From contig JAHRHY010000010.1 of NCBI GenBank assembly GCA_019671135.1, positions 1,240,001 to 1,304,000 of the forward strand: DNA of 64,000 nt. Direction: 5' to 3'. Of this stretch, positions 11,722 through 22,555 are shown one piece after another. The position numbers were made by a program, and so were the translations under genes. Position 1 is the stretch's first letter, and each line of letters opens with the position of its first letter. The notes under the pieces were generated by a model. That model saw nothing but the letters and a program-made list of their open reading frames with translations, was not told where the DNA came from and searched no databases. The stretch comes from Linnemannia hyalina. Taxonomy: Eukaryota > Mortierellomycota > Mortierellomycetes > Mortierellales > Mortierellaceae.

Positions 11722-12414
11722 TCAAATGCAGTTCGCCTTCACCGTCTCATCGATCCAGGCCCAGTTCGAGCTCACATCGCACCAAAGATGCTCTGTGTTC
11801 ATCAGTGTCGAGCCGCTTGCCTTGCCGTTCGCCACACCGACTATGTTGCACTGGTCACCGTTGCAAGCAAACAGGGGTCCGCCAGAATCACGGAAGGTGA
11901 TACCTGTGGCACCATCGGCAACGGGAACCACAATGCCCTCGCTAGGGACGAACTTGGCCTTGGCAGTATACTGGAGGAACTGAAGCGTCTTGGGAATAGT
12001 GTAATCACCGAGAAAACCCCACCCTGCCACGGCGACGCTTTGACCTTGGACAGAGTTCTTGGTAAGGTTATAGCCCAGGTTGTGGGGTTGGGCGAGGACG
12101 GCAATCTCGATGTCGTAGCAACGCTTGTCGCTATATTCGGCGGCGGACGATGAGACGATTTTTATCTTATTGGTGGACTCCATTACGACCGAATCTTTGA
12201 ACTCTGGGAGCATAACTTCGCCCAGGCGGTTCTTGGCGAGGCAGTGATGAGCGGTCAGGACACACTTGTTCCCGATCAATGCACCTGTGCAATCATCGTT
12301 GACTTTGACGACTCCCTTCAAGAAGGGAGCTGTGGCGAAGCGGCCGTTGACGATTGCTTGAGCGGCAAGAGGGATCCATACAGCGGACAGAGCAATAAAG
12401 AGAGACGCTTTCAT
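11722..12414 (-). CDS. Secreted trypsin-like (S1) serine protease, copy B
   Basis: A single-exon frame of 230 residues, the same length as copy A and alignable without gaps. It has the same 20-residue signal peptide ending A-Q-A before IVNGRF, and the same triad (His57, Asp101, Ser177). Differences from copy A cluster in three places: the signal peptide, residues about 82-103 just before and around the Asp, and the last ~50 residues (for example ACNGDQC versus VCQGDKC). Long stretches between them are almost identical at the DNA level. An acceptor (gttatag, about 12433) and a donor near 12528 suggest a 5' UTR intron like that of copy A. It is probably a secreted endopeptidase with slightly different substrate or inhibitor contacts; that last point is inference. 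Confidence 0.9.
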   Translation of the reverse strand: MKASLFIALSAVWIPLAAQAIVNGRFATAPFLKGVVKVNDDCTGALIGNKCVLTAHHCLAKNRLGEVMLPEFKDSVVMESTNKIKIVSSSAAEYSDKRCYDIEIAVLAQPHNLGYNLTKNSVQGQSVAVAGWGFLGDYTIPKTLQFLQYTAKAKFVPSEGIVVPVADGATGITFRDSGGPLFACNGDQCNIVGVANGKASGSTLMNTEHLWCDVSSNWAWIDETVKANCI

Positions 12415-13479
12415 GGTGTTGTAAAACAGACTATAACAGTTTGATCAAATATCAAACAATAAAGTTGAGTAAAGCTTCCTAGGATTCCCTCGTCAGGTCA
12501 GCTGCAGAAGGTCTCATTGTGCTTACCTCGAGGTTTTGTGTGCGTGAGTAGAAAAAAGGAAACCGTGGAATGAAACGTGAATGAGAAAGTAAAAAAAAAA
12601 AAAAAAGGAGAGAAAGGAACGAAAAGGGACGAGGGGGGTGGGGGTGATTTAAGCATTCGACTTTTGCCCTTCTGGTTCCCGCTTTTTTTACGAGCCCTAT
12701 GAGTAACTCGCTAAAGTTAGATGCGTCAATGAGCAAAAGGAACTCAGGGTGCGCCACGCATAAAAATAGCTCTTTGAAGACTGTCTTCCGGCGTGGGTGC
12801 AAGGTCTTAGGAAGTACAAGGATGATTCTTGTTCCAACAAAAATAACAAACGATCCTAAGCTTCACTTCGAGCACCAGCCAGGTGTACACGTGGACGACC
12901 GTTCTCTTTGAGCTTATGTCAATTGCATGCCCTCCAATTGTCCTTTTCACTCTTGTCATTCCTCGTCCTTTTTTTTTTTTTTTTTACTTTGATAAAGAAA
13001 GATGGATGTTGCACAAAGAAGTCGCGAGTTTTTCAGGCAATCCCTCCCGGGTTCGACTCAGAATTCGCCGGCTTATCTATGGTCTCAAAAGAAGCCCCAC
13101 ATGGAGACTCCCCTGATGGGTTTGTTCTCATCCACACACCAGCGGCCATGTTCTACAAAAAAAACATGGAGTAAACATTTTGTTCAAATGAGGAGCTGAT
13201 GATGGAGTTACAGAATTGATAGTCTCACCTGCACATTTCCTTTTTATTGTTTGATATGTGGCCACTAACATTTCACTGTCTAATCACTCACGAACGGCAA
13301 TGGGGGTCAGTCAATCACCTATAAAGAGCCGAATAAATGCACACTTAGAAGTGATCAATTTATTCATCCCATTTAGCTGGTAGAAAGGCAGTCCGTTTTA
13401 CTGTGCATGGCCCGTTCTCTTTACGTCCCCTTTCTTCATCTTTACCTTCCCTCCCTCCAATCTCCTCTCCACCTCCGAC
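12415..13479. other. Gap between protease copy B and ATP20
   Basis: Promoter and leader of copy B (to about 12740), including an A-run at 12591-12606. The rest shows a T-run (about 12970-12986) and no supported gene. The stretch from 13340 upstream of the ATP20 ATG is CT-rich, as expected for its leader. Confidence 0.5.
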
Positions 13480-14156
13480 ATGAGCTCCGCCGCCTCAAAG
13501 ATCCTCTCGACATTGCGTGGTAATACATCAAGGCACTCGATACTCCTGTTGATTCAACAACCAGTCGATAGCAATAGTCATCCTCTTTGAGCAAACAGCC
13601 CATCACTCACTTTACAACTCTTGGACGCGTCAAATCGCACCCCTCGGACATAACAAAACAAACTAAAGGAATATAATACCGCACTGCAAGGATATCCATT
13701 TTCTTCCCCTTGGGATAAATCTCTGGCATCCTCCTATTCCTTCACGAAAACATGCAATAGCTCTCTTCCTCGACCCGCCTTGAATACAACACACAACTAA
13801 TACTATTCTCACCTTACAATGGAACCACTTTTTTTTTTTTTTTTTTGGGGGCCACAGGACCCGTCTTGTACAATGCCAAGGTCGCAGGCCAGGTCGCCAA
13901 ACAAGTCTACATCCGTGAAGGCATGGCTCCTCCCTCGGTCGCACAAATCGAGACCGCCAGGGACGCTGCCTTGAAGTTCATCTGGGACGCACGCCAGGCA
14001 AAGACCTGGAGAAACATCTCAAAGACACAGTTCCTCAATGCCGGTCTCGTCGCTGCCGAAGCCTACGCCTTCTTCATGGTCGGTGAGATTATCGGACGCA
14101 GGAGTCTTGTCGGATACAATGTCAAGAGCGCAGATAGCAACGATCACCACCACTAA
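13480..14156 (+). CDS. ATP20: Mitochondrial ATP synthase subunit g
   Basis: Exons 13480-13519 and 13858-14156 join in phase to 112 residues. Exon 1 encodes only the first 13 codons plus one base; the 338-base intron ends in a T-run followed by ccacag. The protein runs from the short N-terminal helix through GPVLYNAKVAGQVAKQVY to the C-terminal membrane segment with AEAYAFFMVGEIIGRR, the GxxxG-like region used for ATP synthase dimer contacts in this family. Subunit g is a peripheral Fo subunit of the inner membrane that stabilises dimers and cristae. The start ATG follows a CT-rich leader (acctccgacATG). Length and hydrophobic pattern match the family. The only unusual point is the long, T-rich first intron. 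Confidence 0.9.
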
Positions 14157-14310
14157 GAACGAGGCATTACTTTGTCTTTTTCTCCACAGAGATCTCCCCC
14201 ACTGAAAATACAAAAACCAACAGCGTTCGAATAGGCGTGTGTGTATGTGTGTGGGTTAATTACGAGAGAAAGTGTATTGCTCCATGATGACTGTTATTTG
14301 TCACTCTACT

Positions 14311-17300
14311 TTAATCGGCGACCCAGGCACCGACACGTTTAACGTACTTGCCCATGAGCTCACCCATGTCACGAATGACAAAGGCACAAAAGACTTGATT
14401 AAAGATATCGCACATACGCCGTAACCGATTCAGGATCTGGATGTGGGTATGGAAGGGCGACAAGGCAGAATAGTGTCGAATCATCGCCTCCAAAATGTAA
14501 CCCGATTGGAACAGTCGGATAATCGCCTCTGTGTATGCAGAAGTGTCCTCACTAATCAGCATTGGAAACAATAAATAATGGCTTAGGTGAGTGCTATGGT
14601 CTTCGAAAACAATCATCATGTAAAAGACGCACGAGAAAGAAGTACTTACACTTTGTCGTTGCCCATTGACTTTTGGACAGACTTGGAGAAACTCTTCCAC
14701 TGACTCTTGAGACCTCCGGCGCTTGCATCCGAACTGCTTCCCTTCTTGGACGTCTTTTCGTGTCCTGGCATAGGCTCCTCGTTCGCCAAAAAGTCATAGC
14801 TTCCGCTGCCGTATAGACTGGCACTTCCGTACACACTCTGCGCACCATACACACTTGCGCCGCTACCTGTGACTGGTCCCTGCATGTCGTCCGTGTAAGA
14901 CTGGTTGGTCGCCACAGTCAATGGTACTCCGCTCTTGCCGGGTCGGTGAATAAACGACAGCTTCTTGCTAAGCTTAACTTGCACTTGATGGGCAGCCGTT
15001 TCCAAGCTGTCGAGCTCCTTGAGAACTGTCATCCGCTCAACATCGCCTTCCGGTCCACCGCCTGCAGCGACCAGCATATTAATCTTGGCCATCTTGGTTA
15101 AAATTGTCACCAACGTCTGACAGGCGCTAATCTTAGAGTCTGCTGCAGGCAAGCGGACCAAGGATTGATACCAAATCGCCCGTGGGACATACATCCTCTT
15201 AGTGACAAATCCACCGCTCAACATAGACTGCTCGATCCTGCGCATCAACCAGAAGCACCGAAGAGTAGGGTCCGAGGGTGGAGGCTCAGTGCTTGGAGGA
15301 GGAAGTGGCTATATAAATTTCAACAACGAGAACAATAATTGTTAGAGTGACCAATGAGATGTATCTTTTCCACTTTTTTTTGTGGTAGTCCCCAACAGAG
15401 CGTCTGTCCTGTGTCCTCGTCACTAACTTCCACGTCCTCTGCCGCCATCTTTGACTTACGAATTGCATTCCTGCAAATGGGTCATCCGAGATCACTTCAA
15501 ACAAAGTCATTCCGCCCATCGAGGAGGACGGGCCAGCTCCGCTCATGTTTGGGCTCCACGACTTTTCCAGCGAAGGTGAGCTCGACGCATTGGATACGAC
15601 ACTGCTCAGCTTTGAGCTGCTGCTCTGGTGTTGCAAGACGTTGGATCGTGAAACCAGCTGAGGCGTAGATGAGAGGGGTGAAGAGGTCCCGAGTGCATTC
15701 TGTCCGTTAGCAGCTCCCGAAGATCCCTTCAGCGAGCGAGAAGAGTCTGAAGTGCGCTTGTGTGAGGATCCTTCCAGGGCGTGAAGGGAGCTGATGGATG
15801 AGGATCCTGCCTGAAAGTTGTACATCGGTCCAGAGAGCGGTGATCGCGAAGACTGCGAGGCAGACACCTGGTGCGAAGAGAGGGTCGAAGATTGCGAGTA
15901 CGATCGCTGGTGTGCTGGCTGTTGTGGAGAGGAGTATGAGGACATGTCCCCTCTTTGTCCGTCCTGCTCTGCGCCCATTGATAGCGATTGTCCAACTTTG
16001 GTACGAATCTGCTCCAGCTGGCTGCCTGTGTATGACCCTAATCAACCATAAATTGAGCAAATGTAAATATAGTGGTCCGAGAATACCAAACATTGAACAA
16101 ACCACTTGTCTCGGACCGATTCAAACCACTCGTTGAATTGAGTACCTTTGGATGTCACTCTGTCCCGTGGGTAAGGATCCTCAGAGGCATGGTCGAGCGA
16201 AGAATCGTACTTTGAATAGTCCTTGGACGACAGGTTAGGAAGCCACTCATCCGAAACAGGTTCTCCTTCATAAAACTGACTGTGAGCCCCGTCGTTTGCA
16301 CTGTTGCCGTTGGTAGTGTCGTTACTGTCATCAGGAGAGCTCTCTGGGGATGAGAGAAAAGATTTTTGCAACGGTGAGGCACTGTGTCCCGCGTTTTGGT
16401 GGAGATGTCCTGCAGATGAGAACGTTGAAGGAACCAAGGGTGAAATCCTGCGGGTAGCATGGGCGGGCGAAGCTGGAGGTGATACTGGGTTGGAAGAAGG
16501 CGTTTGAGGCAAGGGCGATCTTGGTGGCGGAGATGTGGGCAGAAACGTCTGATGCCCAGGCATGTTGGGCGTTGTTGGGTTTGAATGCGAGGGCGTTGAA
16601 GGAGTCGATCCAGGCGCTGATCCAGGGATAGGTACAGGTGGTGGGGTCGAAGGTGGTGGGCCTAAAGCTGTCGGGGTTGGAGGAAGAGGGCCCAAAGGAG
16701 CAGAGTGAATGGGCACTCCAAGATGGTCTCGACTCCGAACTTTGGGTACGCCAGGGATACGATGTTGAGAGTGAAGGTGAAGCTGCTCTGTTGCGTCCAC
16801 GAGTCCTCCCGTCATTCTATGAATCGACCCTCCTGTGTGCGAGCGTGTGTGGTGTCGAGTATGTCCTGGCGAACCAAGCTCGCTGGCCGAAGTGGAGTCT
16901 GACCTCTGGCGTGGAGTCCTGGGCTCCGTGGGTGGGTGAATGGGTAGCGCAACAGAGGCAGGATGAAGTGGGAGGGGGATATTTTTCTTGACGCGTCGTG
17001 GAGATGGTCCTTGTGCGACCGGGTTTGACAAGGTTGTACTGTCCGAGTCATATCCTTGTTGGTGCGACGATGAAATGGTGTTGGTGGACGTTGCAGGGGT
17101 CATTGAGGCGACGGTTGACTGGCGGGGTGGTGTGGGCAAAGGCTGCTGAGGGGGAGGTGGTTGCGGTAGGGCAGGGAGTGGTTCAGAAGGCGGGGATGTG
17201 GTAGGAGGGGTCGAGAGCAGATGGATCCTGAACAAGTACGAGTCATGCTAATGTGTCAATCGTATCAAAGAAGAACAAGGAGATGTCAATGGTCGGACAC

Positions 17301-17754
17301 TAGCGTATATTACCATTGTTGTGTTCATGGTTATTTGTGCAGATGGTCATGGTGATATGGTGTTGAATTCACCTACAATCGTTCTCAGACGCTCCTGTTC
17401 GTCGGGCGATGAACTAGCATCCATGACCTTCGAGAGCAAGGTGACAGCCCGACGGTAGGCATCCAGGGCAGCGGGGATATCGAACGCATTGTCGAGTTGC
17501 ACTGCAGACTGGGCCTCGAGCAGGGCCATGGTCAGAAGAGCCTTGGAGCTAGATGACGACCGAGGACGAGTTTGATCTGGTGGCATGAGAGATGTTGATC
17601 CGCTGGGCTGGTTGCTACTACTGCTGTTGTTGCTGTTATTGCTGTCGTGAACGTTTGAAGAGAGGGATTCGGTCCGTCGTCTCGAGTAGTTAGTGGAGCG
17701 AGATGATGATGCCGAGTAGGGCTCGTGGGGGTCCACTGGACCCGATGAGGCCAT
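14311..17754 (-). CDS. MIT-domain protein with long disordered linker
   Basis: Minus-strand exons are 17754-17377, 17247-16146, 16037-15460, 15308-14650 and 14551-14311; they join in phase to 985 residues. An MIT-like three-helix region (about residues 68-135, including LLEAQSAVQLDNAFDIPAAL) crosses the first intron and ends in IHDSYLFRIHLLS. MIT domains in other proteins bind ESCRT-III tails or related peptides. The middle (about 140-640) is Pro/Ser-rich and probably disordered. A conserved-looking C-terminal half follows, with WFWLMRRIEQ-type helices (read as CFWLMRRIEQSM), a Leu-rich helix LDSLETAAHQVQVKL, and a helical C-terminus that would place it on membranes or in a complex. The first donor is GTAGGT rather than GTAAGT but phase and homology support it. 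Function is unassigned; an endosomal role is inference. Confidence 0.75.
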
Positions 17755-18077
17755 GAGATGAGCGTTGGAGGTAGATGAAAAGGCTTTGCGGTGATGATGG
17801 AGAGGGGAACGGGAAGAGGAGGAAGAAGGGGAGTGTGTGACCCGAGGAGAAAGGAGAATGGAGATGGGTGAGGAAGGAGTTGAAGTCGAGGAGGAAAAGA
17901 GGAGGAGGAGAAGAAGAGGAGGGAAAGAGGAAGAAGAGGCGACAACGAGAGACCGGCAGACAAAGAGACAACGAGATGGAGTCCAAAGAAAAGAGAAGCA
18001 GAAAAAAAGGGCGGGAGAAGAGAGGGGTTAATAAAAGCACAAGGCGTGGAGAGGGAGGGGGTCGACTTCGAAGGAAA

Positions 18078-18115
18078 GGAGGAGGAGGAGGAGGAGGAGG
18101 AGGAGGAGGAGGAGG
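18078..18115 (+). repeat. GGA trinucleotide repeat
   Basis: About 12 uninterrupted GGA units, followed by GGGAGGG, in the purine tract upstream of the MIT gene. It reads as TCC on the strand of that transcript. Confidence 0.9.
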
Positions 18116-18980
18116 GAGGGTGACAAGACAGGGCAGGGTAAAGAGAAAAGAGAAAAGAGAAAAGAAACGACAAGGAGAAAGAGCAGAAAGAGAGAGTGAA
18201 GAGAACAAGAGAGAGTGTGTGAGTGAGTGAGTGAGAGAGAGAGTGAGAGCCAAAAAAGAGACAGCCAGAGGAAAGGTGCCGGTGCCTGAAAAAAGGAGGG
18301 CGCAAACAGAAAGAGTGTAAAGAAAGAAAAAAGTCAAATACAAACGCTCGAAGCGGATTGGCTCTCTCCTCTCCCTCTCCTCTCCCTCAACCATTCGGCC
18401 CACTCTTCTTTCAACAAAACGAGGGCTCCACTCTTTTCTTCCTCTTCTCTCTCCACTCATCTCTCAACATTATTCAACTCAACTCTCTGCTGACCCTCTT
18501 TCACATTTACACTCCCCCCTACTGCCTTTTGCCTTTTGTTTCCCTTCTTCATATCCGTCCCGCCTCATGAAATGGTCTGCTCTGGTCTGGCCTTGCCTCT
18601 GTGCCGTTTTAAACAACAACCACAAAGTAATAAGAAAACCACTCCGATTACCAAAGATGTACCCTTTTCTCCTTTTACACCATCATTCATTCACCACTGG
18701 GCCCTTTTCGTCTTTTACATATCCCACTCTCCCTCGTTTTTTTTGGTGTCAAGCGAATTCATTTCCCGTTTTTTCCTTCCCTTTTTCACTCTCCTACTCG
18801 CCCTTCCTTCCCATCAAAACTCTAAGCTTTGCCTTTCATATTTCTAGTGAAGCGATGAACGAGACCCATTTCATGCTTCGAGTACTCGCGTTCCTAGCAA
18901 AGCAGATATTATTATTGTCGTGACATTACACACTTTCAATTGCAATGTGGCCGTGCAAGGAGATGCTGGTGATCATTAAT

Positions 18981-19010
18981 CATGACGACGTGTAATTGAT
19001 TGTCGTCATG
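18981..19010. promoter_or_regulatory. Inverted repeat CATGACGAC / GTCGTCATG
   Basis: Perfect 9-base arms at 18981-18989 and 19002-19010 with a 12-base spacer. The palindromic hexamer TGATCA lies just outside on both sides (about 18970 and 19011). Each arm contains TGACGA, a bZIP (CRE-like) half-site. About 380 bases upstream of the ATE1 start. Binding is not shown. Confidence 0.5.
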
Positions 19011-19391
19011 TGATCATCTCCCGCTTAGCCCCCTGAATGCGAAGAAGGAAGCGTAACCACCCTCGCTCTCTTCCTTCATGTTCTTCGACTTATCCTTCTC
19101 AACTCACACTCCTTCCTTCCTCCGCAACAACCACCAAACAATCGGCTTATCACCACTACCACGTTTCTCTTCCTTCCTCCTTCTCAGCTACCTCGTTCCT
19201 TCTTTTCCTATCCTTCCTTTCTTCACACCTACACTCTCCCTTTTCTCGGTTCCCACCCACAGGACACGGACCTCTCTCTCTCTCACACACTCTCACTCAC
19301 GCACAACTCTCACTCGTCTCTCTCTCTCAGCTTAACCTTCACGAAAACAACGCGAACAAACACCAAGCTCGCAACAAGGAACGCAGCGACC

Positions 19392-22305
19392 ATGTCCGAA
19401 CAACAGCAACAGCCTTACAGCATTGTCAAGCCCGTCGGGTTCACGATTGCCTCATGTGGCTACTGCCACAGCGACAACTCTGCCCACGTCTACGGTGCAT
19501 TCGCGTACAAGCTCACCTGCCAGGTACTTTTGTTACATCTTTCTAGTCGTTCCTTCCATTCTCGTTTCACAACAGGAACAAGAAGGGAATGAATGTTTGA
19601 GATGAGCGCAGCATCGAATGACATGCCTTTCTTCTCGCACTCTCCTTTCCTTCTTTGCCGCGGTTTTGTTTTTCACGTTTGAAGACAATGAGAGAATTGA
19701 CGAGGAGGCTATGTTCTGTGACCTGTCATTTTTTTTTGGTGTAGCCCAGGAGGAGTTCCACAAAAGTGGGCGAAAGGGGTAGAGGGGTGAGGGGGTAGAG
19801 GGGTGAGGGGGTGGGGGGCGGGGGGACACTCCAATCGGCCTCCGGTTATGTGAATGTTCACTCAACTCCACGCAATGCAACTTCTCAACGACTTGACACA
19901 CGCTCTCTACTCCCGACCCCTTCTTTCACATTTTTCCCCCACACACATTGTCAAGCACTAACCAAAAATAACTCCTTTTATTTCTTTGGGTTGTTTTTAG
20001 GACTATCAAAACCTCATCGACCACGGCTGGAGAAGGTAATTTACATGTCCAGCCAAATCGTGGGAGAACGAGCCATTCACACATTCTGCCCCCTTACATA
20101 CCCACTTTACCTACTTGTTCTTGATACTGCTACCACACAAAGTTAAAAAGCAGGGCTAACCTTGTATCCAACTCATCCTTTCTGGTAACCATCCTTCTCT
20201 AGATATGGCCTCTATATTTACAAGCCAAACCTCAGGGATAGGTAATTCACTGTTCACTTTGTACCCTCCAATACCAACTAAGGCTCGCTGCATGTGGGAG
20301 ATTTCAAGAATGTGAATCTTATAGAGCGATCTGTGCTGACCTGACCTCTTTCTCTTACTGTTTCCCATCTCCCAACACGAACACAACACGCCATCCATTC
20401 GATACCACCAACAGCTGCTGCCGACAGTACACGATTCGGTAATTATCCTACGTTTCTTTTATCAACATCAAGCAGCTGCCTTTATTGCCTCCACCAAAAA
20501 ACCTCTCTGACAGATTCTCACATCCCCATAGGTTGAATGCCTCAGAGTTCAAGCCCTCCAAGGGTCAGAGACGAACGGTGGCCCGCATCAACCGGTACAT
20601 GAGGAACCAATATGTCCCACTCAAAATCTCCAGAGAGAGCATGGTTCGCGAGGACACTAGCGCTCTGGATGAACACAGCCCCAGCCCCGAGCCACCACAC
20701 GGCACAGCCCACGGCCCGCGCCGGAAATCGCTTTCTCCTCCTCTTGGCAGGATTGAAAACTCCTACACCGACTTTCTCCACACGATCCATGCCACAGACA
20801 TGGACAAGATGGAGCCTGGATCTGACTGGAAGCAGTTCAAGGTGAGTTACATGGTCGAGAAAAAAACGATCGGATTCGCTATACTGCAAGCAACTCAAGG
20901 ATACACGTTCACCATTCTCACACTGTTATCGATGGTGCCTCTCTAGGTCGTCTTGGAGCCTGCACGCTTCACCCAGGAAAAGTACGACCTTTACTGCGAG
21001 TACCAAAAGGGCATTCACCATGTTTCATCTGCATTGCTTTCTCGAGAGTCGTTCGATAATAGCGTTGCTCGTTCCCCTCTCATTGTAAGTGTCATTTGCA
21101 GGTCATTTGGTTTTATGCATCTCTTGCGGAAGTGTACTGTTGGACCTGGCATTAACGCGCGATGGTCGTTGTTTTTTCTAGTCCGAATCCCCTATCCAGG
21201 ACACGTTGGGCTTCAACGGATACGGCACTTACCATCAGTGCTACTATGTCGACAACAAGCTGGTAGCTGTTGCTGTCCTCGACATTCTCCCTCGATGCAT
21301 CTCTTCCGACTATTTCTACTACGACCCATCTTTGTCCAGCTTGTCTCTGGGCAAATATAGCACCTTGAGGGAGATTGCTCTTGTCCAGGACATCAAGGCT
21401 ATTCCGGGATACGAGTTAATGGAGTACTACACCATGGGCCACTATGTTCACTCTGCCCCCAAGACACACTACAAGACCATGTATCACCCTTCGTTTCTCT
21501 TGGATCCTGTAAGTCATTTCGCCCATTCAAGAAAGAGTCGTACGGTTTTGAGATCCCGCCAATTCCACAACACTAGAAAGCTGACCATTCACAACATCCC
21601 CGCACAATTCTTCTAATAGGAGAGCTATGACTGGACGCCTTTTGAAAAGTGCGAGCATATCCTTCAGTCCAAGCGTTACTACTCTTTCAGTGAGTCTGAG
21701 CGCTTTCACCCACGCGTCAAGGGTTTGCTGATTACCATGGCGGCAGAGAGAAGAGCACGAGAAAAGTCGAGTGGCTCCAAGGGTTCCAGTCCTTCTTCCA
21801 ACGATTGCAGCCATATGGAGTTGGATTCCTCAACTGAAGTTGAAGTCGAGGGACTGAGCGCACAGAACCACCTTGATCACGCGTTGAGCAGCAGCGATGA
21901 AGAAGGACACAAGAGAAAGCGATCCAATGAATTCTCTCACACTCCAAAGGAGCTTATGCGTAGCGGTAAACGGCCTTCATTGACCTCTCCTTCCTCCGAT
22001 TCACTCTTGCCTCCCCCTGGCATGATGAACCCTGACGATGTCACAGACCGCGACCTCTCGCAGCTTGTTGTCTTTCAAGGGGATCGTGCTACGATGCTGA
22101 CGGTAAACATACATTTTTTTGGCGTTGTTCCAAGCCGCATTAGCCACACATATGCGCATGAATTGACAGAGCTATAACGATTGTGTATCATTGATTTTAG
22201 GACTCGGAGTCGTTCAAGAACAACAAGGACGTTGCCAAGGCCATGCGCGATTACTATGCCGCCATTGGGCCCACCTTGGCTCCTCGGATGCTTATCTTTG
22301 CTTAA
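19392..22305 (+). CDS. ATE1: Arginyl-tRNA-protein transferase
   Basis: Nine exons: 19392-19523, 20001-20035, 20203-20241, 20415-20438, 20532-20841, 20947-21084, 21182-21508, 21620-22102 and 22201-22305; all join in phase to 530 residues, close to yeast Ate1 (503). The enzyme moves arginine from Arg-tRNA to N-terminal Asp, Glu or oxidised Cys, making N-degrons. The N-terminal domain shows CGYC (about residues 17-20) and the SCCRQYTIR motif, the cysteines of the family's metal or iron-sulfur site. RLNASEFKPSKGQRR follows. The C-terminal transferase domain contains GTYHQCYYVDNKLVAVAVLD and FYYDPSL with GYELMEYYTMG. An acidic/basic insert with Ser runs lies near residues 400-470. Exons 2-4 are only 35, 39 and 24 bases. 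Intron 1 (477 bases) carries a G-run tract. Confidence 0.93.
19767..19826 (+). other. G-run tract in ATE1 intron 1
   Basis: About 60 bases with at least eight runs of three or more G, several of four to six, separated by one to four bases (units like GGGGTAGA and GGGGTGA). Such spacing can fold into a G-quadruplex in DNA or in the sense RNA. It lies wholly inside the intron 19524-20000. Confidence 0.6.
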
Positions 22306-22555
22306 AACGACAGGGAATTTGCTTCTTGACCTTCGTTTGCTCTTATTGTTGGCTTTTTTTTTTGCGATGCTCTTCTGCACAGCGCGTTCCTTGGGCCTCG
22401 AATAAAATCGTAAGAACAAGAATAGTGATTTGTTTGTCTCGAAAGAAAGAGTGTTGTGTATCGGCAACGAGAGTAGGTCGTAGGTTGATCTTTATTAGGG
22501 CGAATGAATCCTTATGGATACTTGTACATTTGAACGAGCGAGGTCGCAATCGCGA

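Larger units (their letters stand above)
9480..12740 (-). repeat. Tandem duplication carrying the two protease genes
   Basis: Two units with a period of about 1.91 kb, roughly 9480-10830 and 11420-12740. Both coding regions are 693 bases. Flanks are recognisably related upstream (GCTGCAGA block, gctaaa-ttaga block) and downstream (gcgataaa...tttgt block). The flanks have diverged with indels, while much of the coding sequence is almost unchanged. Confidence 0.75.
17755..19391. promoter_or_regulatory. Divergent upstream region of the MIT gene and ATE1
   Basis: 1637 bases between two start codons on opposite strands. The left half is strongly purine-rich on the plus strand, including a GGA repeat at about 18078-18115; this is the pyrimidine-rich leader side for the MIT gene. 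The right half is CT-rich toward ATE1. A 9-base perfect inverted repeat lies at 18981-19010. Long antisense frames rich in Ser, Leu and Pro here are a by-product of the simple sequence. Confidence 0.6.

Noticed and set aside
13040..13070. tRNA-like B-box (gggttcgactc)
   Set aside because: No matching A-box or cloverleaf could be drawn around it; the similar gggttcgagc in the USP intron also lacks a partner.
12908..13174. Frame with a short protein-like stretch (AIPPGFDSEFAGLSMVSK)
   Set aside because: Preceded by a T-run, no plausible start or exon neighbours, and no family resemblance.
17532..18460. Two ~256-codon minus-strand frames that look like membrane proteins
   Set aside because: They arise from the purine-rich tract upstream of the MIT gene, read as Ser, Leu, Phe and Pro. 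The real exon 1 of the MIT protein starts at 17754 in another frame.
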